Below are positions 15,706-24,153 of a DNA stretch of 32,320 nucleotides, piece after piece. The stretch comes from Actinomycetes bacterium. GTDB taxonomy: Bacteria; Actinomycetota; Actinomycetes; Streptosporangiales; Streptosporangiaceae. A program made the position numbers and the translations under genes. Below the pieces are notes generated by a model. That model made no database searches and was not told the origin of the DNA. It saw only the letters and a list, made by a program, of their open reading frames with translations. The stretch spans positions 1-32,320 of the forward strand of contig JAOPYO010000449.1 in NCBI GenBank assembly GCA_025964575.1. The letters are read 5' to 3'. Each line of letters starts with the position of its first letter. Within the stretch, counting starts at the first letter, position 1.

Positions 15706-15741
15706 GGCGGGGCCTGGATGGCCGACCACCCAGGCCCCGCC
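15706..15741. terminator. Bidirectional 12-bp hairpin terminator
   Basis: Arms GGCGGGGCCTGG (15706-15717) and its perfect complement (15730-15741) around a 12-base loop, centred between convergent genes. Confidence 0.75.
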
Positions 15742-15762
15742 ACGGCCGCGTCGGCCCGGCTG

Positions 15763-17277
15763 TCACCGCCCCTCGTCGGGTGACAGACGCGCTCGCTCGA
15801 TCAGCGCGCGGCGCAGGATCCGTCCACTGGATGATCGCGGGATCACCTCGGTGACATGGACGGCGTGGATCTGGTCGTAGGACTGCACATGGCTGTTCAC
15901 ATAGGTCAGCAAGTCGGCGGCGGAGACCTCTTCCCGCAGCACCACGAAAGCGTGCGGCACCAACCCGAGCCCTGGATCGGGCACGGCCACCACCACGGCT
16001 TCGGTCACCGCGGGGTGAGCCGCCAGCACGCCGTCCGGGGCGGTCGGCGGCGCGGACTCCGCCTCCGATATCCGGCCCATGATGTAGACGCGGCCGTGGT
16101 CGTCGGCGAAGGCCGTGTCCCCGGTCGGTAGCCACTCGGGCAGCGGCCGGTCCGGGACGTACCCGCTGGTCACCATCGGGCCGCGGATCCGCAGCTCGCC
16201 CGGCTGATAGGAGGGCAGGTCCGTGCCGGCCGGGTCGACGATCCGCCAGCCGGTCCAGGACAGACCAGGTCCCACCGAGTCGAGCGTGCCCTCCTCGATG
16301 GCGCGCAGGTTCAGGTGGGTGAGACCTGCCGTCTCGGCCAGCCCGTACGCCTGCCGCACCGGGCAGCGCAGCCGTATCGAGCAGGCCCGTGCGATCTCCG
16401 GCCGTAGCGGGCCGCCGGTGGAGATGATCGAACGCAGCAGGCGCAGGTTGTACCGGCTCACCATCTGCTCGTACGCCAGGATCTCGACCAGCTCCGGGGT
16501 GAGCAGGGCGACGGTCACCCGGTGGTCCTGCAGGGTGCGCAGCAGGTCGTGCCGGCCGGTGCCGGAGCGGGTGACGACGATGGCCCCGGCCTGCAGCGCC
16601 GGGTTGAGCACGCCGGCCAGCCCGATGACGTCGGCGAACGGGATCGCCGACAGCACGGTGTCGGTGTCACTGAGCGCGCAGGCACTCGCGAACTGCAGGA
16701 ATCCCGCGACGAGGTTGCGGTGGGTGAGGCGAACGCCCTTGGGCGGCCCGGTCGTCCCCCGGGTGTACGAGATCAGCGCCGGCGACGTGGCGGGGGTGTG
16801 ACCCGGATGCTCGGGCGGGCTCGCAGACCACAGCCGCGAGAACGGCTCGACATCGGGTTCGGCACCGAAGCAGAAGACCCGCTCCACCCGCGCCGACTTG
16901 ACCGCCTCGAGCGCGATGTCGAGCAGCACCGGCCAGGTGATGACGGCGCGGGCCCCGGTCTCGGTCAGCTGGCGCGCCATCGTCTCGGCGGTGATCGTGG
17001 GCCGCGCCGGGGTCAGCACGGCTCCGGCCGCCATCACCCCGTGTGCCGCCACCGCGAACTCGGGGGTGTCCGGCAGATGGAGGGCCACGACCGTGCCGGG
17101 CCCCAGCCCCTCCCGGATGAGCCCGGCGGCCACGGACCACACCGCCGAGGTCAGGTCCGCGTACGACAGTGTCCGTCCGGACGTGGCATCGACCAGAGCC
17201 GGGCCGACCCTGCGGCGTTCCCCGAAGAGGACCTGGGTCACGCTCGCCTCGGGGACCGGAGCCGCTGAGGGGATCAT
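15763..17277 (-). CDS. Acyl-CoA synthetase-like adenylate-forming protein with degenerate C-terminal motifs
   Basis: A 504-aa member of the ANL (acyl/aryl-CoA ligase) superfamily. The large N-terminal domain is intact: the phosphate loop YTRGTTGPPKGVR (171-183), the motif YGLAETAG (311-318) and the TGD of LPTGDTAF (385-387). The C-terminal lid is not. The hinge motif that normally reads RxKDxIxxGG is GRISEAESAPPTAPDG here (401-416). The catalytic Lys of the A10 motif (SGKIxR) is Arg486 in PRSSSGRILRR. Loss of that Lys strongly reduces adenylation in characterised relatives. The protein may be regulatory, act only in the thioester half-reaction, or be decaying. ATG 17277 has no ribosome site. 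It lies 135 bases downstream of the SMC-like operon on the same strand. Confidence 0.85.
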   Translation of the reverse strand: MIPSAAPVPEASVTQVLFGERRRVGPALVDATSGRTLSYADLTSAVWSVAAGLIREGLGPGTVVALHLPDTPEFAVAAHGVMAAGAVLTPARPTITAETMARQLTETGARAVITWPVLLDIALEAVKSARVERVFCFGAEPDVEPFSRLWSASPPEHPGHTPATSPALISYTRGTTGPPKGVRLTHRNLVAGFLQFASACALSDTDTVLSAIPFADVIGLAGVLNPALQAGAIVVTRSGTGRHDLLRTLQDHRVTVALLTPELVEILAYEQMVSRYNLRLLRSIISTGGPLRPEIARACSIRLRCPVRQAYGLAETAGLTHLNLRAIEEGTLDSVGPGLSWTGWRIVDPAGTDLPSYQPGELRIRGPMVTSGYVPDRPLPEWLPTGDTAFADDHGRVYIMGRISEAESAPPTAPDGVLAAHPAVTEAVVVAVPDPGLGLVPHAFVVLREEVSAADLLTYVNSHVQSYDQIHAVHVTEVIPRSSSGRILRRALIERARLSPDEGR

Positions 17278-17412
17278 GCTAGGAGGTCAGGGAACGGCGC
17301 ACTGTTCACACGTGGTCCGATCTGTGCAGAACGATGGGAATGCTCTCCGCGCTCACGTACCCAGGGTCGACTCGGCGGCTTCCCGGTTCGGTCACTCTGA
17401 GTGTTGCATCAG

Positions 17413-20400
17413 TTACCTTCCGCTGTCCAAGGAATGACGACCATTCGTTTCGCCTGCGCCGGGCTCTTGATCTGGTGCGGTGGGCAGAGGGCGCGTGTCA
17501 CTGATCCACTTGGTCAGCGTGCGGACCCGGTCGGCGTGTTCGTCATAGCCCACGACCACCGGCGGCTCGTTGTAGGCCATGGTGTCCGATGAGCGGCGCA
17601 GCTTGACGTACTGCCCGCACGCGTCGATCGCGTACGGCTCCATGTCGTCCTGCAGCGCGCCGATCACGGTGATGCCGTGCGTCTCGCCGATCTGCCGGAA
17701 CAGCGCGACCGCCTCCTTACGGTGCTCCTTGCCCAGGTTGCGGCCGAGCTCGTCCAGCACCAGGCACAGTGTCGACCCCGTGCCAGGACTCTTGCGTCCG
17801 CCGCCGGAGCTGGCCAGTGCCGCCGCGCAGACGAGCTTCACGGCCTTCTCGTCCATGAGCGCGGTGTTGGCCCGCCGGTTGTACGGGACGTAGCGCTGAC
17901 CCTCCGAGCGCCGCCAGCGGGGCACCACCCGCCAACGCCACTCCTGCTCCGGGTCGCCGGGGGGCTCGGGTGTCGGGAAGTCCAGCGTCGCGCCGTATCC
18001 GCCGTAGGCGAGGTCGAGCTTCTCGAACTCGTCCGACACCGCCTGGAGCCGGGCCCTGATGGCCGCGGTGAGCGCTGCGCGGTGCGCGGCGGCCGCGCCG
18101 GCGGCTTCACCTGCCCCCTTCTGTGCCTTCTCCAGATCGGTGCGCCGGCCGGTCAGCTGGATCTCGATCTGCCGGCGCTGGTGCTTCTCGTAGTCCTCCT
18201 GCTGGCGCAGATAGGTGTGCAGGCCCTGCGCGAGACGGGCGAAGGTGGCCTGCTCCCGCTCTGTCCGCCGGCCCTCTCCTTCGAGCCGCTCTGCCAGCAG
18301 GAATCGCAGTTCCTCCGGCATGTCCTCGTCGGCGGCGCCGTCCGGGAAGACCCGGCGCATGGCCTCGCCCAGGTGTTTCTCCGCCGAGTGCCACCACTCG
18401 TCGGGAGTCCAGGACCTTTCGTCCTCGGCCAGCGCGAGCAACCACTCCGCCGCGCCGTCGGGGGCTCCGCCCCACTCGTCCTGGAGCCGTTCCAGATCGA
18501 GGGCGGCCCGGCGATCGGCGAGCTCGGCCGCCTGCTCTCGCGCCTTGTCGCGGATCCGTTCGTGCGTCTCGCGGCGCCCCCGCAGCCGGTCGATCTCCAA
18601 CGCACGGGTGTCGGCCTTGGCCTGCAGCCGCCGTACGGTCTGCTCGGCCGCACCTAGTTTCGGTCCCAGCTGCGACTCGGTGCTCGCCAGCCGCTCGAGG
18701 TGCTCGCGCAGGCCGGTCATCCGCTCCCGCAGCTCGGTGAGCTGCTCGCCGGCGCGCGCCCCGGCCAGCCGCCGCCCGGAGAGGGCCACGTCCGACACCG
18801 CGGCCGCGGCCCGCAGACGGGTCTGCTCCAGCATCTCCTGCGCGGCGGTCAGCGCCGTCCGGGCCGCGTGCACCCGGGCCACCCGGCCGGTCACCGGCTC
18901 GGGGAAGCCGCCCACCACGACGACCCCGGTGCCGCCGTCACCGGCGACCGCGACGAAGAACCGCTCCAGCGCGAGCCGGCATCGTACGCCCTCCGGCAGC
19001 TCAGCCCCGCCCTTCACCTCATGGATGGGCCGGCCGGCGGGGACGATCATCGAACCCGGGAGGGTGCGGAGCGCCGCGACGGCCGCCTCGACGTCCTCGT
19101 CCGCGACGACCACGGCCTCGCGGTATGGCCACAGCGCGGTCTCCCAGCGGTCCCGGACGGCCTCGTCGAGGTCGACGGCGTCGAGCAGGCCGGCCGCTGC
19201 GATCCCGGTGGCGGCCAGGGTGTGGATCTGGACCTGGGCACTGCTCTCGCCGGCCTCGGCGGCGGCGAGATCCCGCTCCGCCTGCGCGAACCGGCCTTTG
19301 GCCAGGCCGAGGTCCTGCTGGGCTTCGTCCCGGCGGGCCTCGGTGGCCGCCACCTCCTCTTCGGCGGCCGGCACGTCACGCCCGTCCGCCTCGCGCCGGC
19401 GGTCCTCCAGCGCGGCGATCCGGCGCCGGAGCTCCTCCAGCCGGTTCCGGTCGACGGCCTTGTCCTCGCCGAGCTTCTCCGCCCGCCCCTTCAGCTCCGC
19501 CAGGGCGCCCAGCGCCTCCGCGAGCCGGTCGTCCAGTGCCCCCTCGGTGAGCTGATCGATCTCGCCGTCGATCGCTTTGATGGCACTGCCGGTCTCCTGC
19601 GCCTCGGCCCGCAGCCGCTCCTGTTCCGAGGCGTGCGCGCTCTCCCGCTCGGTGGCGTCGACCAGCTGTCGGGCCTGCCGGGTGCGCCAGTAGCGCTGCG
19701 CCGCGGCCACCTCGTCGCGGGCCCGATCCCGGCGATCGAAGGTCTTCAGCAGCGACTCGGCCTCGCTCTCCCACTCGGTCAGCCGCAGCTCCGCCTGGGC
19801 GGCCTTGGCCCGCTCCCGGTGCTCCTCCCCGCGGGCCTTCCGCTCGGCCTCCAGCTCCCGGTCGAGGCCGGTCAGCGCGGCGATGGCGCTGAAGATCCGC
19901 TCCGGGCTGATCTCGTTGAGAGGCTGGGACAGCAGGTTGGTGGCGACCTTGGTCCGCACCGAGGTGGACAGGAACGACACACAGCGGATCCGTTCGCCGT
20001 ACAGGACCCGGCCCAGGTCCTTGGCGACCAGGTCGCGCCGCCCCGCGGACCGGGGCAGCGCCGCCCAGAGCGTGTCGGCCAGGGCCACCCGGTCGGCCTC
20101 CGAGGGAGCCGAGGCCAGATGGACGCCCGCCCGCCAGCGGATCTCCAGGTGCGGGGCGTCCACGTTGACCCGCAACCACACCGTCAGGGCCGAGGCTTCG
20201 GTGTCCTCGGCGTCCGGGTCGGCGAAGACCCCGATGATGTAGCCGTGGCCGGCGCTGGCCCACTGGCTGTCGCCCTGCGCGGCCAGTTCCGCGTTGAACA
20301 GCAGCTCGGCGACGGCCCGCGCGCCGGAGGCGAACCGCCACTGCTCATCGCCGAGCAGCGCGGTGATCGCCGCGATGAACGATGATTTCCCGGCGCCGTT

Positions 20401-20565
20401 GGAGTCCTTGGGACCCTGCCCGGCCACCACGATCAGTGTCCCGGGGACCGTCGGCACCGGGTGGGTGGACAGCCGGGAGATGTTGACGGCCTGTACGGCG
20501 ATGAGCGTCCGATCACCGACGACGTTCACCCTGTCCTCGACCCCGAGCAGTGGCGTGGCGGTCAC
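17413..20565 (-). CDS. SMC/MukB-like coiled-coil ATPase (last gene of a four-gene operon)
   Basis: A 1050-aa protein with SMC/Rad50 architecture. The N-terminal head has the P-loop DSNGAGKSSF (Lys60). Residues about 235-440 are a coiled coil rich in Glu, Ala and Arg. A globular mid-section (about 445-590, for example WPYREAVVVADEDVEAAVA) looks like a hinge, followed by a second coiled coil (about 590-880). The C-terminal head has Walker B LCLVLDELGRNLG (Asp938, Glu939). The usual LSGGE signature is not recognisable; the matching place reads NTALMDEKAVKLV. No zinc-hook CxxC is seen, so it is not a second SbcC. GTG 20565 overlaps the preceding stop in GTGA. By order and partners it corresponds to MukB/JetC; an uncharacterised ATPase of another class is the alternative. 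Confidence 0.82.
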   Translation of the reverse strand: MTATPLLGVEDRVNVVGDRTLIAVQAVNISRLSTHPVPTVPGTLIVVAGQGPKDSNGAGKSSFIAAITALLGDEQWRFASGARAVAELLFNAELAAQGDSQWASAGHGYIIGVFADPDAEDTEASALTVWLRVNVDAPHLEIRWRAGVHLASAPSEADRVALADTLWAALPRSAGRRDLVAKDLGRVLYGERIRCVSFLSTSVRTKVATNLLSQPLNEISPERIFSAIAALTGLDRELEAERKARGEEHRERAKAAQAELRLTEWESEAESLLKTFDRRDRARDEVAAAQRYWRTRQARQLVDATERESAHASEQERLRAEAQETGSAIKAIDGEIDQLTEGALDDRLAEALGALAELKGRAEKLGEDKAVDRNRLEELRRRIAALEDRRREADGRDVPAAEEEVAATEARRDEAQQDLGLAKGRFAQAERDLAAAEAGESSAQVQIHTLAATGIAAAGLLDAVDLDEAVRDRWETALWPYREAVVVADEDVEAAVAALRTLPGSMIVPAGRPIHEVKGGAELPEGVRCRLALERFFVAVAGDGGTGVVVVGGFPEPVTGRVARVHAARTALTAAQEMLEQTRLRAAAAVSDVALSGRRLAGARAGEQLTELRERMTGLREHLERLASTESQLGPKLGAAEQTVRRLQAKADTRALEIDRLRGRRETHERIRDKAREQAAELADRRAALDLERLQDEWGGAPDGAAEWLLALAEDERSWTPDEWWHSAEKHLGEAMRRVFPDGAADEDMPEELRFLLAERLEGEGRRTEREQATFARLAQGLHTYLRQQEDYEKHQRRQIEIQLTGRRTDLEKAQKGAGEAAGAAAAHRAALTAAIRARLQAVSDEFEKLDLAYGGYGATLDFPTPEPPGDPEQEWRWRVVPRWRRSEGQRYVPYNRRANTALMDEKAVKLVCAAALASSGGGRKSPGTGSTLCLVLDELGRNLGKEHRKEAVALFRQIGETHGITVIGALQDDMEPYAIDACGQYVKLRRSSDTMAYNEPPVVVGYDEHADRVRTLTKWISDTRPLPTAPDQEPGAGETNGRHSLDSGR

Positions 20566-21251
20566 GTGTCTCCCCTGATGTCACGAACGGTGTCACGAGT
20601 CTGGTTGCGGCGGCGCGCCCGTACGGCGGCGGCGAGCGGGGAGTCGGGCCCGGCGGCCAGGATCAGTTCTTCCTGCAACCGCCGCCGGGCCGCCTCGGTG
20701 AGCCGGTGGAACTGCGGCCCGGGCACGTATCCGCCGGCCGTCTCCGTGGCCGAGTCGGCGCTCACCCCGCCCGCCCGCACATGTGCCACCAGCCCGGCCG
20801 CGCGCAGTCGGCGCAGCGCCGACTCGATCTCGCCCACCGTGAGCTGCGATCTTCTGCGCAGTTCCTCGACGGGCGCCGGGTGCGGCGACAGCCAGGTGTC
20901 GTCGGTGATGAGGCCGTCGGCCCGTGGGATCGCTACCGAGTGGATGAGGATCAGGGTGAGCACGGCCCGGTCCTCCTCGGGCGGAACACACTGCGGTTCG
21001 GCCGCCAGTTCCCGGGCGACATCGTCGCGATAGCCGGAGATCCAGGACGTGCCACTGCGGATGAGGGTCCGGCCCACCAGTGCCAGCATCTCTTCGATCA
21101 CACGGCGCTGGGAGGGTTCGCGCAGCGCCGGAAAGCCGACCTCTCCCACCGGCTCGGCCGCGTGCTCGACCGCCATGAAGGCCGCGACCAGCTCGGCCCG
21201 CCGCTTCTCGTCATACGGCCGCAGCACCGCCTCGAACAGCTCAATGCTCAT
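20562..21251 (-). CDS. Winged-helix (MukE/JetB-like) subunit of the SMC-like operon
   Basis: A 229-aa soluble protein. Residues 1-110 are helical (RRAELVAAFMAVEHAAEPV; EEDRAVLTLILIHSVAIP). Residues about 127-195 form a winged helix: VEELRRRSQLTVGEIESALR, a recognition-type helix RRLRAAGLVAHV, a wing, then FHRLTEAARRRLQEEL. It sits directly before the SMC-like gene, the place of mukE/jetB, whose products are tandem winged-helix (KITE-type) proteins that bind the kleisin. The start ATG 21251 lies inside the previous gene (11-base overlap) and its stop overlaps the GTG of the ATPase gene by four bases. Assignment to the MukE class rests on size, fold pattern and position, not on clear family motifs. 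Confidence 0.72.
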   Translation of the reverse strand: MSIELFEAVLRPYDEKRRAELVAAFMAVEHAAEPVGEVGFPALREPSQRRVIEEMLALVGRTLIRSGTSWISGYRDDVARELAAEPQCVPPEEDRAVLTLILIHSVAIPRADGLITDDTWLSPHPAPVEELRRRSQLTVGEIESALRRLRAAGLVAHVRAGGVSADSATETAGGYVPGPQFHRLTEAARRRLQEELILAAGPDSPLAAAVRARRRNQTRDTVRDIRGDT

Positions 21252-21777
21252 GATCTGCGGGCTCCTCGGGCGGGTGCGGGAGCCGGCGGAGCAGGTCGCG
21301 GAGGGAGCCGAGGCTCTCCTCCGGCCAGGTCGCGACGCGCGGGCCGAGCCGCAGGCTCCCGGCCTCCTCGTCGAGCAGCAGCCAGCCGGAATCCGCGAGC
21401 CGGCGCAGATCACCGAGTGCCCATCGGCGCATCAGGTCGGCGTCGCCCCGGGACATGGAGATATAGACCTCCAGCGCCGCCGGGATCAGCGCCGTGCGGC
21501 CCGGCCAGGGGGCATCGTCCAGCTCGCTCCAGCAGCACCGCAGGGCCGCGGCGAACACCCGGCGGGCCTGCCCCGGCCGGTCCAGCGGGAACCCGCCGGT
21601 CTGATATTCCTCGAGCAGCGCCGGGGTGGCACCATCCGGCCAGGACGGCAGCAGCCAGACCCGAGCGCCGTCTGGGGCGCGGGTCATCCCCGGCGGAGTG
21701 GGATCGGCCGACGAGATCGAGACCGGTCCCAGGACCCGTGCTCTGGCCCGCGCGAGCACCGCGGGATCGACGCTCAT
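21241..21777 (-). CDS. Second small winged-helix-like protein of the SMC-like operon
   Basis: A 178-aa protein I cannot assign to a named family. Features are an N-terminal helix (AVLARARARVLG), a central aromatic-rich part (ARVWLLPSWPDG; CCWSELDDAPWPGR) and a C-terminal helix-helix-wing unit (LMRRWALGDLRRLADSGWLL, then DEEAGSLRLGPRVATW, residues 116-151) typical of a winged helix. Its ATG overlaps the stop of the 410-aa gene in TGATG, and its own stop overlaps the next start by 11 bases. MukBEF and Wadjet have one small winged-helix subunit; a second, different one suggests a heterodimer such as Nse1/Nse3 in SMC5/6. That comparison is inference. Confidence 0.7.
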   Translation of the reverse strand: MSVDPAVLARARARVLGPVSISSADPTPPGMTRAPDGARVWLLPSWPDGATPALLEEYQTGGFPLDRPGQARRVFAAALRCCWSELDDAPWPGRTALIPAALEVYISMSRGDADLMRRWALGDLRRLADSGWLLLDEEAGSLRLGPRVATWPEESLGSLRDLLRRLPHPPEEPADHEH

Positions 21778-23009
21778 CACATGGTCCTCTCGAAGCGGCC
21801 GGACGACAGCCAGGACGGCGCGTCGTCCGGCCGGACGATGAGCTCGTCCGACCAGACGATCCGGTAGGGCAGATCCGGGTGGAGGTGGGCGGCGGCGAGG
21901 TCGGCGAGCACCCTGCGCCCGGTCGCCCAGTCGCCCGTGCCGGTGAGCACCTCGGGCACGGCGGCGCTGTCGTTCCCCCCGAGCACCTGTTCGGCGACGG
22001 CTCGCAACCGTTCCACCGATTCATCGGCCCGGCCGGTGTCCTGCGAAAGCCCGGGATCGGGCTGCGCGGCACGCGGCGGGGCCGGTCGCACCGGCGCCGT
22101 CCGCGGCCCCTCCTCGACCGCCGTCACGATCGCGGCCGGGTCATGCCAGGGGGCCGGGGCGTCGAACACGAACCCGTCGAGGACGGCGGCGAGCCGTTCA
22201 CGCGAGGCCGTACGGGCGAAGGTCCGCCACGTCTCCGGTGGCAGCAGGGTCAGGTTCCGTGTCGTCCCCGCCGAATCGGTCAGCCGGGCGGCCGCCCGCC
22301 GGGAGGCGTCACCGTAGGCGTAGATGGCCGCGCGCAGCTCGGTACAGGTGCGGTCCAGCTGCGGCCAGCGCCGCAGAATCGCCCCGTGCAGATGCTCGGC
22401 CCGCTCGATGATGTCGCTGGTCCCCCACAGTTTGGGGGCCTGCTCACGCAGCTCCTCGATCGTCCCGTTGGCCAGGGTGAGCAGCTCGACGCTCCACAGC
22501 CGGAACGCCCGGGCCAGCCCCTCCGCACCATCCCGGGCCTGGTCGGCGGTCATCCGCGGATCCGCCGCGTTGAGCTGCTCCAGGGCCAGCAGCCGGTGCA
22601 TCTCCGACTGGCCGCCGTCCAGCATCATCCGGCGGACGAACATCAACCCGACCACGCTCGTGAACGACGCCCGATAACGCAGCTGGTTGGGTTTGGGAAA
22701 GACCTCGCGGATCGCACCCAGACCCTTGAGCACCCGCAGCCGGTTCTCGAAGACCTCGGCCGGGTAGCGGCGGCAGACGTACCGCATCTGCTCGTGGCCG
22801 AGGCCGTCCTCGCCCGCGTCGGCGAACGCGGCCAGCAGGGTCTCGGCGACGTCCACCATCTCCGGGTCGTCCACTACCGCGCCGCTGTCCCGGGCCAGCG
22901 CGGCGAACATCTGCCGGTAGACGCCGAGCACCGCCTCGCCGACGAGCACATCGTCGAAGCTCACCGGGGGGCTTGTCTGATGGGCGGGGCCGCGCGGAGG
23001 AGGAGACAC
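21777..23009 (-). CDS. Kleisin/MukF (JetA)-like first subunit of the SMC-like operon
   Basis: A 410-aa protein, first gene of the four. After a Pro-rich start it has helices (VGEAVLGVYRQMFAALARD), then a winged-helix-like unit (residues 70-114: GLGHEQMRYVCRR, FENRLRVLKGLGAIREVF, KPNQLRYRAS). A long helical middle (about 120-275, including ERAEHLHGAILRRWPQLDR) resembles the dimerising and coiled part of MukF. A Pro/Ala-rich linker (about 300-330) precedes a small C-terminal domain. This N-wHTH/helical/linker/C-domain layout and the first-in-operon position match mukF and jetA. No TOPRIM or nuclease motif is visible. GTG 23009 has no ribosome site; a TACCGT box at 23018-23023 could give an almost leaderless transcript, and GTG 22964 is another candidate start. 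Confidence 0.7.
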   Translation of the reverse strand: MSPPPRGPAHQTSPPVSFDDVLVGEAVLGVYRQMFAALARDSGAVVDDPEMVDVAETLLAAFADAGEDGLGHEQMRYVCRRYPAEVFENRLRVLKGLGAIREVFPKPNQLRYRASFTSVVGLMFVRRMMLDGGQSEMHRLLALEQLNAADPRMTADQARDGAEGLARAFRLWSVELLTLANGTIEELREQAPKLWGTSDIIERAEHLHGAILRRWPQLDRTCTELRAAIYAYGDASRRAAARLTDSAGTTRNLTLLPPETWRTFARTASRERLAAVLDGFVFDAPAPWHDPAAIVTAVEEGPRTAPVRPAPPRAAQPDPGLSQDTGRADESVERLRAVAEQVLGGNDSAAVPEVLTGTGDWATGRRVLADLAAAHLHPDLPYRIVWSDELIVRPDDAPSWLSSGRFERTM

Positions 23010-23085
23010 GGCGAACTACGGTACGGCCCCGGAGGCGTGAGGGTGGAATCCGAGCGTTCCCTGGCCACAGGGGCCTACCAAGCGT

Positions 23086-23091
23086 TAGTTT
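23086..23091 (+). promoter_or_regulatory. Putative -10 box of a leaderless promoter
   Basis: TAGTTT fits TANNNT and ends six bases before ATG 23098, which has no Shine-Dalgarno. No -35 match was found. Confidence 0.4.
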
Positions 23092-23097
23092 GCCTGA

Positions 23098-24126
23098 ATG
23101 CGCGTCATGGTGACAGGAGCATCGGGCTTCGTAGGGTCCTACACCGTCGCGGCCCTGCTGGCCGCCGGGCATCAGCCGCGAGCGCTGGTCCGCGATCCGG
23201 GTAAGGCCACGAAGGTGCTCGCCACGATCGGGGTCCCGGCCGACGCGGTGGAGTTCGTCCCCGGGGACATGCTCGACCCGGCCGCGGTCGACCAGGCCCT
23301 CGACGGCTGCCACGCCGCCATCCACGCCGCCGCCGCGATCGGGATCACAGGTGGAAGCACTGGCGGGAAAGGCGGCCTCATCGAGACCAACGTCACCGGG
23401 ACCCGCAACGTCGTCGGCTCCGCCGTGGCCTGGGGCCTCGATCCGGTGGTCCATGTCTCGACGGTGGCGGTCTTCGTGCCGCCCGGCGCCCCCGTGATCA
23501 CCTCCGACAGCCCGCTCGCCGGCCCGCGCACGGACTATGGCCGCTCCAAACTCGCAGCCGAACGATATGTGCGAGGCCTCCAGGACGGGGGCGCGCCGAT
23601 CACGATCATCTATCCAGGCGGGGTGTGCGGCCCGCATCAGCCGGTGCTGGACGCCCTGAACGAGGGACTCGCCGCCGGACTCGGGCAGGCCTGGCCGATG
23701 CCCAAGGGCGGTTCCTCGGTGCTGGACGTCCGCGACCTGAGCGAGGCTCTCAGCCGGTCCATCGTGACTGGCCAGGGCCCACGCCGCTGGTTGCTCGGCG
23801 GGCACTACGTGACGTGGCCGCAGCTCGCCGACCTGTGCGACGAGCTCACCGGCGTGAAGTGCCGCCGCCTCATGGTGCCCGGCTGGGTGATGCTCGGGCT
23901 GGGCTCGCTGCTGGACACGGCCAAGCGGATCAAGAACTTCGACTTCCCGCTCACCCGCGATGCCGCGGAGATGATGATCACGCTGGTCCCCACCAACGAT
24001 CGTCCGCTGCTCGATGCCCTGGATCTGACGCTTCGGCCGATCGAGGAGACTCTGACCGACGCGCTGCGATGGCTGGCCGCGGCAGGCCATCTTGACCCTG
24101 ACAAAGCTGGTCTTCTGGCCTGTTGA
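23098..24126 (+). CDS. NAD-dependent epimerase/dehydratase (extended SDR)
   Basis: A 342-aa extended short-chain dehydrogenase. It has the N-terminal dinucleotide motif TGASGFVGSY (residues 6-15), the acidic residue region PGDMLDPAAV, the active-site YGRSK (Tyr-x3-Lys) after HVSTVAVF, and a substrate-domain motif IIYPGGVCGPHQP. The family includes nucleotide-sugar epimerases and dihydroflavonol-4-reductase-like ketoreductases; the absence of sugar genes nearby favours the second, weakly. A putative leaderless promoter directly precedes it. The F420-type oxidoreductase starts 27 bases after its stop, so the two are probably co-transcribed. It is divergent from the SMC-like operon across 88 bases. 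Confidence 0.9.
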   Translation: MRVMVTGASGFVGSYTVAALLAAGHQPRALVRDPGKATKVLATIGVPADAVEFVPGDMLDPAAVDQALDGCHAAIHAAAAIGITGGSTGGKGGLIETNVTGTRNVVGSAVAWGLDPVVHVSTVAVFVPPGAPVITSDSPLAGPRTDYGRSKLAAERYVRGLQDGGAPITIIYPGGVCGPHQPVLDALNEGLAAGLGQAWPMPKGGSSVLDVRDLSEALSRSIVTGQGPRRWLLGGHYVTWPQLADLCDELTGVKCRRLMVPGWVMLGLGSLLDTAKRIKNFDFPLTRDAAEMMITLVPTNDRPLLDALDLTLRPIEETLTDALRWLAAAGHLDPDKAGLLAC

Positions 24127-24153
24127 CTCCATACTTATATAAGGAGTGCACAT

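Noticed and set aside
17413..20565. Second Rad50/SbcC or RecN
   Set aside because: No zinc-hook CxxC at the apex, no SbcD-type nuclease partner, and the operon partners are winged-helix and kleisin-like proteins.
17413..23009. Complete Wadjet (JetABCD) defence system
   Set aside because: There is no JetD-like TOPRIM protein in the operon or next to it, and an extra small gene is present.
18700..23204. Two long plus-strand frames opposite the SMC-like operon
   Set aside because: Shadow frames; the minus strand carries the ATPase motifs and the tightly overlapping operon.
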